Below are positions 1 through 8,784 of a DNA stretch of 64,000 bases, piece by piece. The notes beneath the pieces were generated by a model. The model was not told the origin of the DNA. It did not search any database and saw only the letters and a program-made list of their open reading frames with translations. Position numbers and translations under genes: made by a program. Source of the DNA: an uncultured Oscillospiraceae bacterium (GTDB taxonomy: Bacteria > Bacillota > Clostridia > Oscillospirales > Acutalibacteraceae); the NCBI GenBank assembly GCA_902465155.1, contig CABQLY010000005.1, positions 62,001 through 126,000 of the forward strand, written 5' to 3'. Each line of letters opens with the position of its first letter. Position 1 is the stretch's first letter.

Positions 1-147
1 TGGTTAAGGTTTTTAAACGGGCTTGGCGGGGTGGCACGCGCCGCGCGCAAGGGGCAGGGTAAAGCAGCCGCGGCCCCAAAACCGGCCAAGCCCAATTTGG
101 TCGAAGAAAAGCAGCCCCCCGTGCGGGAAGAAATTTGGTTACTGTAA
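1..147 (+). CDS. C-terminal end of an unidentified protein (5' truncated)
   Basis: Reading frame 1 is open from the window edge to the TAA at 145-147, giving 48 C-terminal residues. It begins with a hydrophobic patch (WLRFLNGLGGVARAA), then an Ala/Pro/Lys linker and an acidic end (VEEKQPPVREEIWLL). The stop overlaps the ATG of the next gene (TAATG), a typical translational-coupling junction, so the two genes are probably in one operon. Too little is visible to name a family; the start of the fragment could be the end of a membrane segment or an amphipathic helix. Confidence 0.6.
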   Translation, partial: WLRFLNGLGGVARAARKGQGKAAAAPKPAKPNLVEEKQPPVREEIWLL

Positions 148-1055
148 TGCGGTTAGGGTTAAAGGTGCCCCCCAAAGCGCAGGGCATTTGCTACATTATT
201 ATGGCGGCGTTTGGCTTTTCCTGTATGTCGCTTTTTGTAAAGCTTGCCGGGCAGCTGCCGCCCTTTCAAAAAGCGTTTTTTCGCAACTTTATTGCCCTTG
301 TTTTTATGTTTGCCGTTTTGCTGCGCCAAAAGGTTGGCTTTCGGCCAAACAGGGGCAGTATTCCGGGCCTTATTGGCCGCAGCTTTTTTGGCACGGTTGG
401 CTTGCTTTGCAACTTTTACGCCATAGGGCAGCTAAACCTTTCAGACGCCAATATGCTCAACAAGCTTTCGCCGTTTTTTTCTATTTTGTTTTCGGCCCTG
501 TTGTTAAAGGAAAAACCAAATTTGGTGCAAATTGGCGGGGTTTTAGCGGCGTTTTTAGGCAGCGTGTTTATTATTAAAAAACCCGGCTTTCAAAACGCGG
601 CGCTGCTGCCGGCCTTGGCAGGGGTTGTTGGCGGCATGGGCGCCGGCATTGCCTACACCTTTGTGCGCGCCCTTGGCAAAAAAGGGGAGGACAGCCGCCG
701 CATTGTTTTTTACTTTTCGGCTTTTTCGTGCCTGTTATGTCTGCCGTTTTTTGTTTTTCAGTTTCAGGCAATGAGCCTTTGGCAAACCGCCTGCCTGCTG
801 TTGGCCGGCGCATTTGCCTGCATAGGCCAGCTTGGCATTACCAAAGCCTACCTGTGTGCCCCGGCAAAGGAGATTTCGGTTTACGATTACACGCAGGTAA
901 TTTTTGCCGCCGTTTTGGGCTTTTTAGCGTTTGGCGAGCTGCCGGACGCCTTTAGCGTTGCCGGTTATTTGCTAATTTGCGGAGCCGGGGTAGGTATGTT
1001 TTTTTACAACAATAAGGTGCTGCCGCGTCGCCAAAAACGGGCGCCCAAGGCTTAG
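147..1055 (+). CDS. EamA/DMT-family membrane transporter
   Basis: About 302 residues with roughly ten hydrophobic helices in two similar halves, the layout of EamA (drug/metabolite transporter superfamily) permeases. Family-like stretches are FFRNFIALVFM near the end of helix 2 and LLLKEKPNLVQIGGVL in the first repeat, where members usually have a Glu-Lys after helix 4. I take the ATG at 147 rather than the in-frame TTG at 135 because it overlaps the upstream stop. The substrate cannot be told from sequence; relatives export amino acids, nucleotides or other small metabolites. The C-terminus is basic (RRQKRAPKA). Confidence 0.85.
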   Translation: MRLGLKVPPKAQGICYIIMAAFGFSCMSLFVKLAGQLPPFQKAFFRNFIALVFMFAVLLRQKVGFRPNRGSIPGLIGRSFFGTVGLLCNFYAIGQLNLSDANMLNKLSPFFSILFSALLLKEKPNLVQIGGVLAAFLGSVFIIKKPGFQNAALLPALAGVVGGMGAGIAYTFVRALGKKGEDSRRIVFYFSAFSCLLCLPFFVFQFQAMSLWQTACLLLAGAFACIGQLGITKAYLCAPAKEISVYDYTQVIFAAVLGFLAFGELPDAFSVAGYLLICGAGVGMFFYNNKVLPRRQKRAPKA

Positions 1056-1215
1056 GCCAAAAAGCCGGGGCGGTACGGCTTTGCCCGCCGCCTTTGCCGG
1101 CTTAGCCTAATACGGCCGCATTAAATACGGGCACACAAAAGGCAGCCGTGCCGAATGTAGACGCTTTAAACAGCTGCACAGAATTACAAGCCAAAGCTGC
1201 CATACTAAGTAGGGC

Positions 1216-1246
1216 GTACAATTTATTTGTACCAATTATTTGTGCC
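1216..1246 (+). promoter_or_regulatory. Candidate operator upstream of the YesN/YesM operon
   Basis: An inverted repeat GTACAA-5 nt-TTGTAC (1216-1232) is followed by a second half-site TTGTGC (1240-1245). Read as direct repeats this is TTTGTACCAAT then TTTGTGCCAAAT, 13 bp apart. It lies 50-80 bp before the response regulator start. AraC-type regulators often bind tandem direct repeats, so autoregulation is possible; this is inference. Confidence 0.35.
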
Positions 1247-1295
1247 AAATACCCGGCGCGCATTTATTTAAAAATTAATTTTTCCGGAGGGGCAA

Positions 1296-2885
1296 ATGGA
1301 CTATACGGTTTTAGTGGTGGATGACGAATTTGAACTGCGCCGCGCAATGATAGAGCGGGTAGATTGGGCCGCTGCCGGCTTTAAAGTGGTGGGGGAGGCC
1401 GAAAACGGCGTTGAGGCGTTAGACCTGATTGAAACGCTGGAGCCGGACCTAATTTTAACCGATATTAAAATGCCAATGATTTCGGGCTTGGAGCTGGCCG
1501 CCAAGGTGCGGGAGCTGCGCCCCGCCACCCAAATTGTTATTTTAAGCGGGTACGACAGCTTTGAGTACGCCCGCACGGCAATTGATTACAACATTATTAG
1601 CTATTTGTTAAAGCCAATCTCCTCGGCCGAAATGTCGCGGGAGCTGTTTGAGATTCACCGCCGGATGGATGAAAAAATTGGCAGCAGGGCGGCCGTACAA
1701 GGTGCCGACGCCGACCGGTTACTGCAAAATGCCAAGCGGGACGCGTTTTTGCTGCCCCTGCTGCTTGGCGGAAACGAAACAAAGCCGGATAACAGCCGCC
1801 TGCTGCAGCAGGCGCGGGAACTGGGGCTGGTTTTGGAAGGGGAAGAGCCGCGGTTTTGCGTGCTGGTTTTAAAATTTAAAAACGGGCAGGGCAAGGCCTG
1901 CACTGGGCCGGAGCACATTGATTTTATTCACAATGTTTTAGGGCAGTATTTTTCGTGCGGTACAACGGTTGTTTACGGGCGTGCCGTGACGCTGGTTGCG
2001 CTGCAGCAGCCGGGCGAGCTAAGCAATTTATTAGAGCTGCCGCTGTTAGAGCTGGTGCAAACGGCCAAGCGCCTGCTGCAGCAAACCTGCACGGTTGGCG
2101 TTAGCCGCGCCTTTACCGGCCTGGCCGACTGCGGCAACGCGTATTTTCAGGCGGTAACGGCCCGCCGCTACACCAGTGACGGCGCCGGCGAGGTGCGCTT
2201 TATTAACGACCAGGAGCCCAACGCCGAATTTGCGTTTGACCGGGCCGAAAAAACCGCCATGGGGTTAGAGCAGCTGCTAAAGGTTGGCACCAAAGAGCAG
2301 CTAAGCAATTATGTAAACAGCCTTTACGAGCTCAATACGCCCGAAAACGCCAATTTGCTGGTTATGCAGGTTATGGCAACCGTTTACCGGGTTGTTAGCG
2401 CGGTAACCGATAAATCGGGCATGATGAAGCTGTTTGCCGAAAACCCGGTGTTTTCCAGATTTACAACCTACAGCAGCCAAACGGTGCTGAAAAACGAGAT
2501 GGCCGAGTTTTGCAGCAGCGCCAAGCAGATTATAGAAAGCTCCCAAAAGCGGGAGAGCGAGGTGCTGTGCGACCGGGTGGTAGAAATTATTAACGAGCAG
2601 TACGCCAATGAGAATCTTTCGCTTACCGGGGTAAGCAACGCGCTGGCGGTAAGCCCCAATTATTTAAGCGCCTTAATTAAAAAAAATAAGCAAAAAAACT
2701 TTGTTACCCTGCTTACCGAGCGGCGAATGCAGGCCGCGCGCGACATGATTTTGTGTACCGAAATGAAAATGCTGGAGATTGCCGAAAAATGCGGTTACAG
2801 CGACCAGCACTATTTTAGCTACTGCTTTAAAAAGTTTTACGGCGAATCGCCCAACAAGGTGCGCGCCGGCAGGAGGAGCGTATGA
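1296..2885 (+). CDS. YesN-type response regulator with AraC helix-turn-helix
   Basis: 529 residues. The N-terminal receiver domain (about 1-125) has the acidic pair D9/D10, phospho-acceptor D56 in LTDIKMP and a conserved Lys in YLLKP. A middle region of about 290 residues follows, as in YesN proteins. The C-terminal 100 residues form a two-helix-turn-helix AraC/XylS DNA-binding domain ending in ARDMI..EIAEKCGYSDQHYFSYCFKKFYGESPN. A good Shine-Dalgarno site (CCGGAGGGG) sits 6 nt before the ATG. The last codons overlap the sensor kinase start (ATGA). It is expected to be phosphorylated by that kinase and to switch on transport or utilisation genes for the ligand sensed by the third gene product. 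Confidence 0.93.
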   Translation: MDYTVLVVDDEFELRRAMIERVDWAAAGFKVVGEAENGVEALDLIETLEPDLILTDIKMPMISGLELAAKVRELRPATQIVILSGYDSFEYARTAIDYNIISYLLKPISSAEMSRELFEIHRRMDEKIGSRAAVQGADADRLLQNAKRDAFLLPLLLGGNETKPDNSRLLQQARELGLVLEGEEPRFCVLVLKFKNGQGKACTGPEHIDFIHNVLGQYFSCGTTVVYGRAVTLVALQQPGELSNLLELPLLELVQTAKRLLQQTCTVGVSRAFTGLADCGNAYFQAVTARRYTSDGAGEVRFINDQEPNAEFAFDRAEKTAMGLEQLLKVGTKEQLSNYVNSLYELNTPENANLLVMQVMATVYRVVSAVTDKSGMMKLFAENPVFSRFTTYSSQTVLKNEMAEFCSSAKQIIESSQKRESEVLCDRVVEIINEQYANENLSLTGVSNALAVSPNYLSALIKKNKQKNFVTLLTERRMQAARDMILCTEMKMLEIAEKCGYSDQHYFSYCFKKFYGESPNKVRAGRRSV

Positions 2886-4612
2886 AAAAAAGCGCCCAAC
2901 CCATTCGGCTTTCTACCCTAACCGTGGCGGCGGTTACAACGGCAACGCTGCTGGCGGTATCGTTTTGTATTGCAATTTTTGCCTCGGTTTACAGCCGCTC
3001 TTTTGTTTTAAACGCCAAGGTAAATGTGCGGCAGGCAACCGGCCAGGCAGCCGTTTCGGTTAACAATACGCTGAATTCTATGCGGGCTCGGCTAAACGGC
3101 ATTAAGGCCGTACTGCAAAAATCTGCTTCTTTAAAGGATTTTGAGGCGCAGGTGCAAACCATTGGCGGCTTTGAGGACGAAATTTTAGCGGTGTTTATTT
3201 ACACCGAAAACGGAGATATTCTTTCCTGCTCCGGCAGCCGCTACGCGTTAAAATCCTCCGCGGTTGAAGATCTTTCCTTCCAGCGGGAGCAGTTTGAAAA
3301 GCGGCCGGATTTTTCGGTTTCGGGCCCGCATGTGCAAACGGTTTTTACGGGGGCTTACCCCTGGGCGGTTACCGTTGCAGCCAAGCTTTCGCAGCCCGCG
3401 TTTTCAACCGGGCGTTACTTAGCGGTAGATTTTAATTTTAATTATTTAGCCGATTATATTGATAAGGTTGGCATTGGGCAGCACGGCTATTGTTATATAA
3501 CCGATATGGAAAACAACCTAATTTACCACCCGCAGCAGCAGGTGCTGTACGCCGGGCTAAAAAGCGAGGACGCTAAAGCCGTTGCCGGAAAAGGGGACGG
3601 CGTTTACCAAAACGGGGAGGAAATTACGGCGGTTTCTACCACGCCGGACGGCCTGTGGCGCATTGTTGGCAAAAGCTATACTACCGAGTTTGCCAGCGAA
3701 AAGCAGTCGCAAATTATTGCCAGCGTTGCGTTTTCGCTTTTTTGCTGTGCAGCTGTTGCGCTGGCGGTGCTGCTGGTTTGGCAAAAAATTGTTACCAAGC
3801 CGGTGCGGGCATTAATTTTGGCCATGCAAAGCTTTGAGCGGCAGGCAAACAGCTTTTGCTACACGCCGGGTACGCAATCGGTTGCCGAATTACAGGTGCT
3901 GTGCAACACCTTTGCGCACCTAACCGGGCGTATTAAGCAGCTTATGGAGCAGGTGCGGTTAGAGCAAACCGAGCTGCGCAAAACCGAGCTAAAAGCCCTG
4001 CAGGCGCAAATTAACCCCCACTTTTTGTACAACACGCTGGATTCTATTCAGTGGATGTGCGAGCAGGGCAAAACCGCCGACGCCGCAAAAATGGTAAGCG
4101 CGCTGGCCCGGCTGTTTCGCATTAGCATTAGCAAGGGGCAGGAGCTTATTCCCCTTGAAAAAGAGCTGCAGCACGCCAAAAGCTATTTGGTTATTCAAAG
4201 CTACCGCTACCGCAACCAGTTTTCTTACCGGTTTGAAGTGGAGGAGGGGCTAAGCCACTACCTGTGCAATAAAATAACGGTTCAGCCGTTAATTGAAAAC
4301 GCCATTTACCACGGCTTAGACCGCATGGTAGACGAGGGCGAAATTGTAATAACGGTTTGCAGCGCGCCGGAGAACAACACCGACATTTTAATAAAGGTGC
4401 AGGATAACGGCGTTGGCATGACGCCGGAGCAGTGCCAAAAAATTTTGCAAAAGGGGCGCAGCGATTCGGGGGGCATTGGCGTTAAAAATGTTAACGACCG
4501 GCTAAAAATTTACTTTGGCAGCGCCTACGGGCTAACGGTTGAAAGTGAGCTGGATGTTGGCACCACGGTTACGGTGCGTATTCCCAAAATTACAAAGGAG
4601 GTGCAGCCGTGA
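2882..4612 (+). CDS. YesM/LytS-type membrane sensor histidine kinase
   Basis: 576 residues. One membrane helix at about 15-36, an extracellular Cache-like domain to about 275, a second helix at about 277-300, then a HAMP linker. The kinase core starts with QINPHFLYNTLDSIQWM, in which the phospho-acceptor His is near residue 380. The ATPase domain has an N-box (PLIENAIYHGLD) and a G-box (VQDNGVGM, then GGIGVKNVNDRL). This is the His_kinase/HATPase_c pairing of the LytS-YesM family, whose partners are YesN regulators. Its start overlaps the regulator stop and its stop overlaps the GTG of the following sugar-binding lipoprotein, so all three are translationally coupled. The outer domain most likely contacts that binding protein. 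Confidence 0.93.
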   Translation: MKKSAQPIRLSTLTVAAVTTATLLAVSFCIAIFASVYSRSFVLNAKVNVRQATGQAAVSVNNTLNSMRARLNGIKAVLQKSASLKDFEAQVQTIGGFEDEILAVFIYTENGDILSCSGSRYALKSSAVEDLSFQREQFEKRPDFSVSGPHVQTVFTGAYPWAVTVAAKLSQPAFSTGRYLAVDFNFNYLADYIDKVGIGQHGYCYITDMENNLIYHPQQQVLYAGLKSEDAKAVAGKGDGVYQNGEEITAVSTTPDGLWRIVGKSYTTEFASEKQSQIIASVAFSLFCCAAVALAVLLVWQKIVTKPVRALILAMQSFERQANSFCYTPGTQSVAELQVLCNTFAHLTGRIKQLMEQVRLEQTELRKTELKALQAQINPHFLYNTLDSIQWMCEQGKTADAAKMVSALARLFRISISKGQELIPLEKELQHAKSYLVIQSYRYRNQFSYRFEVEEGLSHYLCNKITVQPLIENAIYHGLDRMVDEGEIVITVCSAPENNTDILIKVQDNGVGMTPEQCQKILQKGRSDSGGIGVKNVNDRLKIYFGSAYGLTVESELDVGTTVTVRIPKITKEVQP

Positions 4613-5568
4613 AAAAACTTGTTGCTTTTTTGCTGTGCTTTGGTTTGGCTTTTGGCGCCGCCGGCTGCAAAGGGGCCGGTTCGGCCGAGCAAAAATATGT
4701 GGCGGTAATTGTAAAATCGCTGAATTCCGATTTTTTTAAAAACCTGCAAAGCGGGGTAGACGCGGCCGCAACCGAGTACAATGTGCGCGTAACCTTTGAG
4801 GGGCCGGAGCACGAGGAGGATTACGCCGCCCAAAACACCCTGATACAAAAGGCCGTAAAAAACGGGGCCAGCGCCATTTTGCTTTCGGCAATTGATGAAG
4901 AAAAATCTAACCCCGCCGTGCAGCAGGCGGTGCAAAGCGGGGTGCCGGTTTTAACGGTAGATAGCGATGTTTCCAGCCCGCTGGTTCGCGCTTTTATTGG
5001 TACCAACAGCACTTCGGCCGGGGCAGCCGCCGCCAAAGCGGCCGTGGCCGCCCTGCCAAGCGGCCAACCGGTGAATATTGGCCTGGTTAATTACACCGAG
5101 GAAACGCAAAACGGCAAGCTGCGCGAGCAGGGCTTTCGCAGCACGCTGCAGCAATATTCCAACGCTAAAATTGTTGGCAGCGTTACGGCGCAAAGCAGCG
5201 TGGCCTCGGCACGCAGCGGCGCAAAGCAGCTGTTAAAAGAGCACCCCGAAATAAATGTGCTGGTAGGGTTTAACGAGTGGATGACCCTTGGCATTGGCGA
5301 GGCGGCAAAGGCTGCCGGCGGCCGCGTGCACTGCGTGGGGTTTGATACCAATGTTCAATCGGTTGCCATGTTAGAAACGGGCGAAATGCACGCGCTGATT
5401 GTGCAAAACCCGTTTGCCATGGGCTACCTTGGCGTTAAAAATGCCACCGAGCAAGCTGCCGATGGCGCGGGCGAAAAGCAGCTGATCTACACCGAGGTTA
5501 CTACCGTAACGCAAAATAATATGTTTGAAAGCAATGTGCAAAAGCTGCTTTTTCGGTTTGGCAGTTAA
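4609..5568 (+). CDS. Periplasmic-type sugar-binding lipoprotein, co-operonic with the sensor kinase
   Basis: 319 residues, starting with GTG overlapping the kinase stop and preceded by a strong AAAGGAGGTG site. A lipoprotein signal (GAAGC, Cys about residue 20) is followed by a ribose/galactose-binding-protein fold (Peripla_BP_4): VAVIVKSLNSDFFKNLQSGVD, the DE..NPAVQQAVQSGVPVLTVDSD segment, and the C-terminal lobe with VGFNEWMTLGIGEA and VGFDTN. No permease or ATPase follows; the next 300 bp are non-coding. That suggests a sensing rather than an import role, as in the clostridial XylFII-LytS-YesN system in which a xylose-binding protein activates the kinase. The sugar here is unknown. Confidence 0.88.
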   Translation: MKKLVAFLLCFGLAFGAAGCKGAGSAEQKYVAVIVKSLNSDFFKNLQSGVDAAATEYNVRVTFEGPEHEEDYAAQNTLIQKAVKNGASAILLSAIDEEKSNPAVQQAVQSGVPVLTVDSDVSSPLVRAFIGTNSTSAGAAAAKAAVAALPSGQPVNIGLVNYTEETQNGKLREQGFRSTLQQYSNAKIVGSVTAQSSVASARSGAKQLLKEHPEINVLVGFNEWMTLGIGEAAKAAGGRVHCVGFDTNVQSVAMLETGEMHALIVQNPFAMGYLGVKNATEQAADGAGEKQLIYTEVTTVTQNNMFESNVQKLLFRFGS

Positions 5569-5630
5569 GCTAAAAAATTAGGCCTTGCCCGCTGGGTTTG
5601 GGCGTTAGCCTGCGGCACAGGCTTTGCCTA

Positions 5631-5684
5631 TTTGGCGGCAAACTTTTCCTGTTTGGCGGTAAAGTTAAAGTATATTTGGCGGTA
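5631..5684 (+). repeat. Three short direct repeats TTTGGCGGYA
   Basis: Copies at 5631-5640, 5652-5661 and 5675-5684, spaced 21 and 23 bp, in the roughly 300-bp gap (5569-5867) between the binding-protein gene and the reductase gene. The spacing is near two helical turns, so they could be regulator half-sites or remains of a short tandem repeat. No gene is seen in this gap. Confidence 0.5.
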
Positions 5685-5867
5685 AAATTAAAATAAAAGC
5701 TGCACCCGCGGGGCGCTTTGGCCTGCGGCTTTACCGTTAAAATTTTGCCTTGGCAGCAGGGCGTTAAGGTGTTGTTTTTTGGTTTTAAGCTTTAGCAACG
5801 CCAGCACCAAACAGTTATTAAGCATTAAAAAATTAAACTTAAAATTATAAAATAAGGAGTAAAAGCA

Positions 5868-7064
5868 ATGAACATTTTAGTTACCGGCGCTAAGGGCTTT
5901 GTTGGGCAAAACCTGGTGGCTGCCCTAAAAAATTTGCGGGACGGTAAGGACCGCACCCGCCCGCTGAAAATTGACCGGATTTTTGAGTACGATATTGATA
6001 CCGACCCGGCGCTGCTAAACGATTATTGTGCGAAAGCCGATTTTGTTTTTCATTTGGCCGGGGTAAATCGCCCCAAAAATAACGAGGAGTTTATGGCCGG
6101 CAACTTTGGCTTTGCTTCTACTTTGTTAGAAACCCTAAAAAAGCACCAAAACACCTGCCCGGTCATGCTTTCCAGCTCAATTCAGGCAACGCTGCAGGGC
6201 CGCTACGCCGAAAGCGATTACGGCCGCTCTAAGCTGGCGGGGGAGGAGCTGTTTTTTAACTACGCCGAGCAAACCGGCGCCAAGGTTTTGGTTTACCGGT
6301 TCCCCAATTTATTTGGCAAGTGGTGCCGCCCCAATTACAACAGCGCCGTTGCAACCTTTTGCTACAATACCGCGCACGATTTGCCGCTTACGGTAAATAA
6401 CCCCGCCACCGAGCTGGAGCTGCTTTACATAGACGACCTGCTTTTTGAAATGCTGGACGCCTTAGCGGGCAGCGAGCACCACTGCAGCTTTAACGGGGTG
6501 CAAACCGTGCTGTGCGAAAACGGGCGTTACTGCGCCGCGCCGGTTACACACCGCGTAACCTTGGGCGAAATTGTGCGCCTGTTAGAGCAGTTTAAAGCGC
6601 AGCCGCAAACCCTGTTCATGCCCGAAATTCCGCAAAATTCCTTTGCCAAAAAGCTGTATTCTACCTACCTTTCTTACCTTCCTGCCGAAAAGGCCGCGTT
6701 TAATTTAAAAATGAATATAGATGACCGCGGCAGCTTTACCGAGCTTTTAAAAACCAAAAATTGCGGCCAGTTCAGCGTAAATATTTCTAAGCCCGGCATT
6801 ACCAAAGGGCAGCACTGGCACCACACAAAGTGGGAATTTTTTATAGTGGTTTCGGGGCACGGGCTAATAGAGCAGCGTAAAGTAGGCACCGGCGAGGTGC
6901 TGCGGTTTGAGGTAAGCGGCGCGCAAATTCAGGCGGTGCAAATGCTGCCGGGGTACACGCACAACATTATTAACCTTTCTAAAACCGAGGATTTAGTAAC
7001 CCTAATGTGGGCCAACGAGCCGTTTGACCCCAACCGGCCCGACACATTTTTTGAGCCGGTTTAA
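5868..7064 (+). CDS. CapF/WbjC-like NAD-dependent SDR reductase with C-terminal cupin domain
   Basis: 398 residues. An extended short-chain dehydrogenase fold starts with GAKGFVGQN (dinucleotide site, residues 7-15), has an SSSIQAT strand and the catalytic YGRSK (YxxxK). From about residue 275 there is a cupin domain (GITKGQHWHHTKWEFFIVVSGHG, with clustered His and Glu as metal ligands; later LPGYTHNIINLS). This two-domain plan matches CapF/WbjC enzymes, which epimerise and reduce UDP-2-acetamido sugars on the way to UDP-N-acetyl-L-fucosamine. It stands alone here, with none of the usual capsule genes around it, so the pathway role is uncertain. A GGAGT site lies 8 nt before the ATG. Confidence 0.82.
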   Translation: MNILVTGAKGFVGQNLVAALKNLRDGKDRTRPLKIDRIFEYDIDTDPALLNDYCAKADFVFHLAGVNRPKNNEEFMAGNFGFASTLLETLKKHQNTCPVMLSSSIQATLQGRYAESDYGRSKLAGEELFFNYAEQTGAKVLVYRFPNLFGKWCRPNYNSAVATFCYNTAHDLPLTVNNPATELELLYIDDLLFEMLDALAGSEHHCSFNGVQTVLCENGRYCAAPVTHRVTLGEIVRLLEQFKAQPQTLFMPEIPQNSFAKKLYSTYLSYLPAEKAAFNLKMNIDDRGSFTELLKTKNCGQFSVNISKPGITKGQHWHHTKWEFFIVVSGHGLIEQRKVGTGEVLRFEVSGAQIQAVQMLPGYTHNIINLSKTEDLVTLMWANEPFDPNRPDTFFEPV

Positions 7065-7345
7065 AAAGCAAAGCCCATTTGTTGCCGTAAGGCGCAGCCG
7101 GGCCGGGCAACAATGGCGCTGCCGCACGCACCAAGCAGCCTTTAAAGCCGCACGGCGTTTGGGTTTTAAAGGCTTAATTTAGCGTTGTGGCTAAACTGCC
7201 TTGCCCGCAGCAGCAAGGCTCAGCCGGGTACTGCCAAATTGGGGGTAGCCAAAGCTACCGGCAAGAGCTGCCGTTTGGCCCCTTAAAAATTGTTTTGTTA
7301 TTTTAAATTCGGCCGGGCAAAATAAAACAAAAAGGGGATGTTTGC

Positions 7346-8335
7346 TTGAAAATTTTATTTTACGATACCAAACCGTACGACCAAGAATCCTTTGACGCGG
7401 TACTAAAAAATTACCCGCAAATTACAATTGATTATTTAAAAACCGATATTTCGCCCCGCACCGTGCGCCTTTCGCAGGGGTACGACGCCGTTTGCCTGTT
7501 TGTAGCTTCAGATGTAAGCGGGGAAATTATTCAGGCCCTGCACGCCAACGGGGTAAAGCTAATTTTAATGCGCTGCGCCGGGTTTAATAATGTAGATTTA
7601 AAAGCAGCCGCCGCGTGCGGCATTACGGTAATGCGGGTGCCGGGCTACTCGCCCGAGGCTATTGCCGAGCACGCCATGGCGCTGGCCTTTACCGTAAATC
7701 GACACATTCATAAGGCCTACATTAAGGTGCGGGAGAATAATTTTAGCCTAATGGGCCTTACGGGGGTTAACTTTTACGGCAAAACGGCCGGCATTGTTGG
7801 CACCGGCAAAATTGGCGGGGCCATGTGCCGCATTTGCAAGGGCCTTGGCATGACCGTATTGGCCTACGACAAGTACCAAAACCCCAGCCTTGATTTTGTA
7901 AAGTATGTTAGCTTAGAGCAGCTGCTGCAGCAAAGCGATTTAATTTCGCTGCACTGCCCGCTAACGAACGACACCTACCATATAATTGACTTAGCCGCCA
8001 TAGAAAAAATGAAAGACGGCGTAATTTTAGTAAACACCTCCCGCGGGGCGCTAATTAGCACCAACGACCTAATAAAGGGAATACGGCAGCACAAGTTTGC
8101 CGGCGTTGGGCTGGATGTTTACGAGGAGGAGCACGATAATGTTTTTGAAAACCGGGAGGACGATATTTTAGAAACCTCGGTAACGGCGCGGCTGCTTTCG
8201 TTCCCCAATGTGGTAGTTACCTCGCACCAAGGGTTTTTAACCAAGGAGGCGTTAGAGGCCATTAGCGAAACCACCCTGCAAAACGCCGCCGGGTTTGCCA
8301 AGGGCAGCCCCCTGCCCGAAAACACGGTGCAGTAA
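7346..8335 (+). CDS. ldhA: D-lactate dehydrogenase / D-2-hydroxyacid dehydrogenase
   Basis: 329 residues, TTG start behind AAGGGGATG. It has the D-isomer-specific 2-hydroxyacid dehydrogenase layout: a split catalytic domain, an NAD-binding core with GIVGTGKIGGAMCRICKGLG and acidic D at the end of beta-B (AYDKYQ), the substrate Arg in VNTSRGALI, the catalytic Glu region GLDVYEEE and the catalytic His in TSHQGFLTKEAL. The EYEEEHD..VFENREDDI loop and length match fermentative D-LDH (LdhA) rather than glycerate dehydrogenases. It would reduce pyruvate to D-lactate, regenerating NAD+ in an anaerobe. Monocistronic, with a strong hairpin right after the stop. Confidence 0.85.
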   Translation: MKILFYDTKPYDQESFDAVLKNYPQITIDYLKTDISPRTVRLSQGYDAVCLFVASDVSGEIIQALHANGVKLILMRCAGFNNVDLKAAAACGITVMRVPGYSPEAIAEHAMALAFTVNRHIHKAYIKVRENNFSLMGLTGVNFYGKTAGIVGTGKIGGAMCRICKGLGMTVLAYDKYQNPSLDFVKYVSLEQLLQQSDLISLHCPLTNDTYHIIDLAAIEKMKDGVILVNTSRGALISTNDLIKGIRQHKFAGVGLDVYEEEHDNVFENREDDILETSVTARLLSFPNVVVTSHQGFLTKEALEAISETTLQNAAGFAKGSPLPENTVQ

Positions 8336-8353
8336 TTTTTGGCAATTTTTAAA

Positions 8354-8393
8354 CAACGCCCCGCAGCCAATTACCTTTGGCTGCGGGGCGTTG
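8354..8393 (+). terminator. Strong hairpin after the D-lactate dehydrogenase gene
   Basis: Perfect 17-bp inverted repeat, 8354-8370 with 8377-8393, six-base loop, beginning 18 nt after the stop codon. There is no clean T-run behind it, so it may terminate weakly or mainly protect the 3' end. Confidence 0.65.
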
Positions 8394-8400
8394 CTGCGTG

Positions 8401-8450
8401 TTTGGGTCAATGGCTATTTGGTGCGTTTGGACCAATGGCTATTTAGCGCG
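8401..8450 (+). repeat. 25-bp tandem duplication
   Basis: 8401-8425 and 8426-8450 are the same 25-mer with four differences (both contain CAATGGCTATTT). It lies in the non-coding 8336-8784 gap right behind the hairpin. No function seen. Confidence 0.7.
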
Positions 8451-8608
8451 TCTTTGGCCGGCGGGGCAACGGCTTGGCGCTTGCCAATTTGGCAAAAACC
8501 GTTGCTTTGCCCGTTTAGGCGGGTTTGCGGGTGCGGTGCCTAATTTTGCCGGCTAAAAACGCGCGGTTGCCTTTTTGCGGCCAATTTTTGCTTTTTTGCC
8601 CGAAACGG

Positions 8609-8637
8609 TTGCAGTTTTTGGGGCCGTGTGGTATGAT
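8609..8637 (+). promoter_or_regulatory. Sigma-A-type promoter for the GH36 gene
   Basis: TTGCAG (8609-8614), 17-bp spacer, TATGAT (8632-8637), about 150 bp before the glycosidase start. The intervening leader is GC-rich with short complementary runs. Confidence 0.5.
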
Positions 8638-8784
8638 GATGGGGCAAGCCCCGGCGGGGGAGCGCGGGCGGGCAGCACCCCGTTTTTGGGCTGCCGCTTT
8701 ACCCAAAAATGGCGCGCCAAAAGCGGCTGTTTGGCCTTGCTTTAGCCGGGTTTGCTTAAATTTTAAACATTTTGGGGGAGAAAA

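Noticed and set aside
23..577. 184-codon frame at the left edge
   Set aside because: Overlaps the EamA gene in another frame and has no family features.
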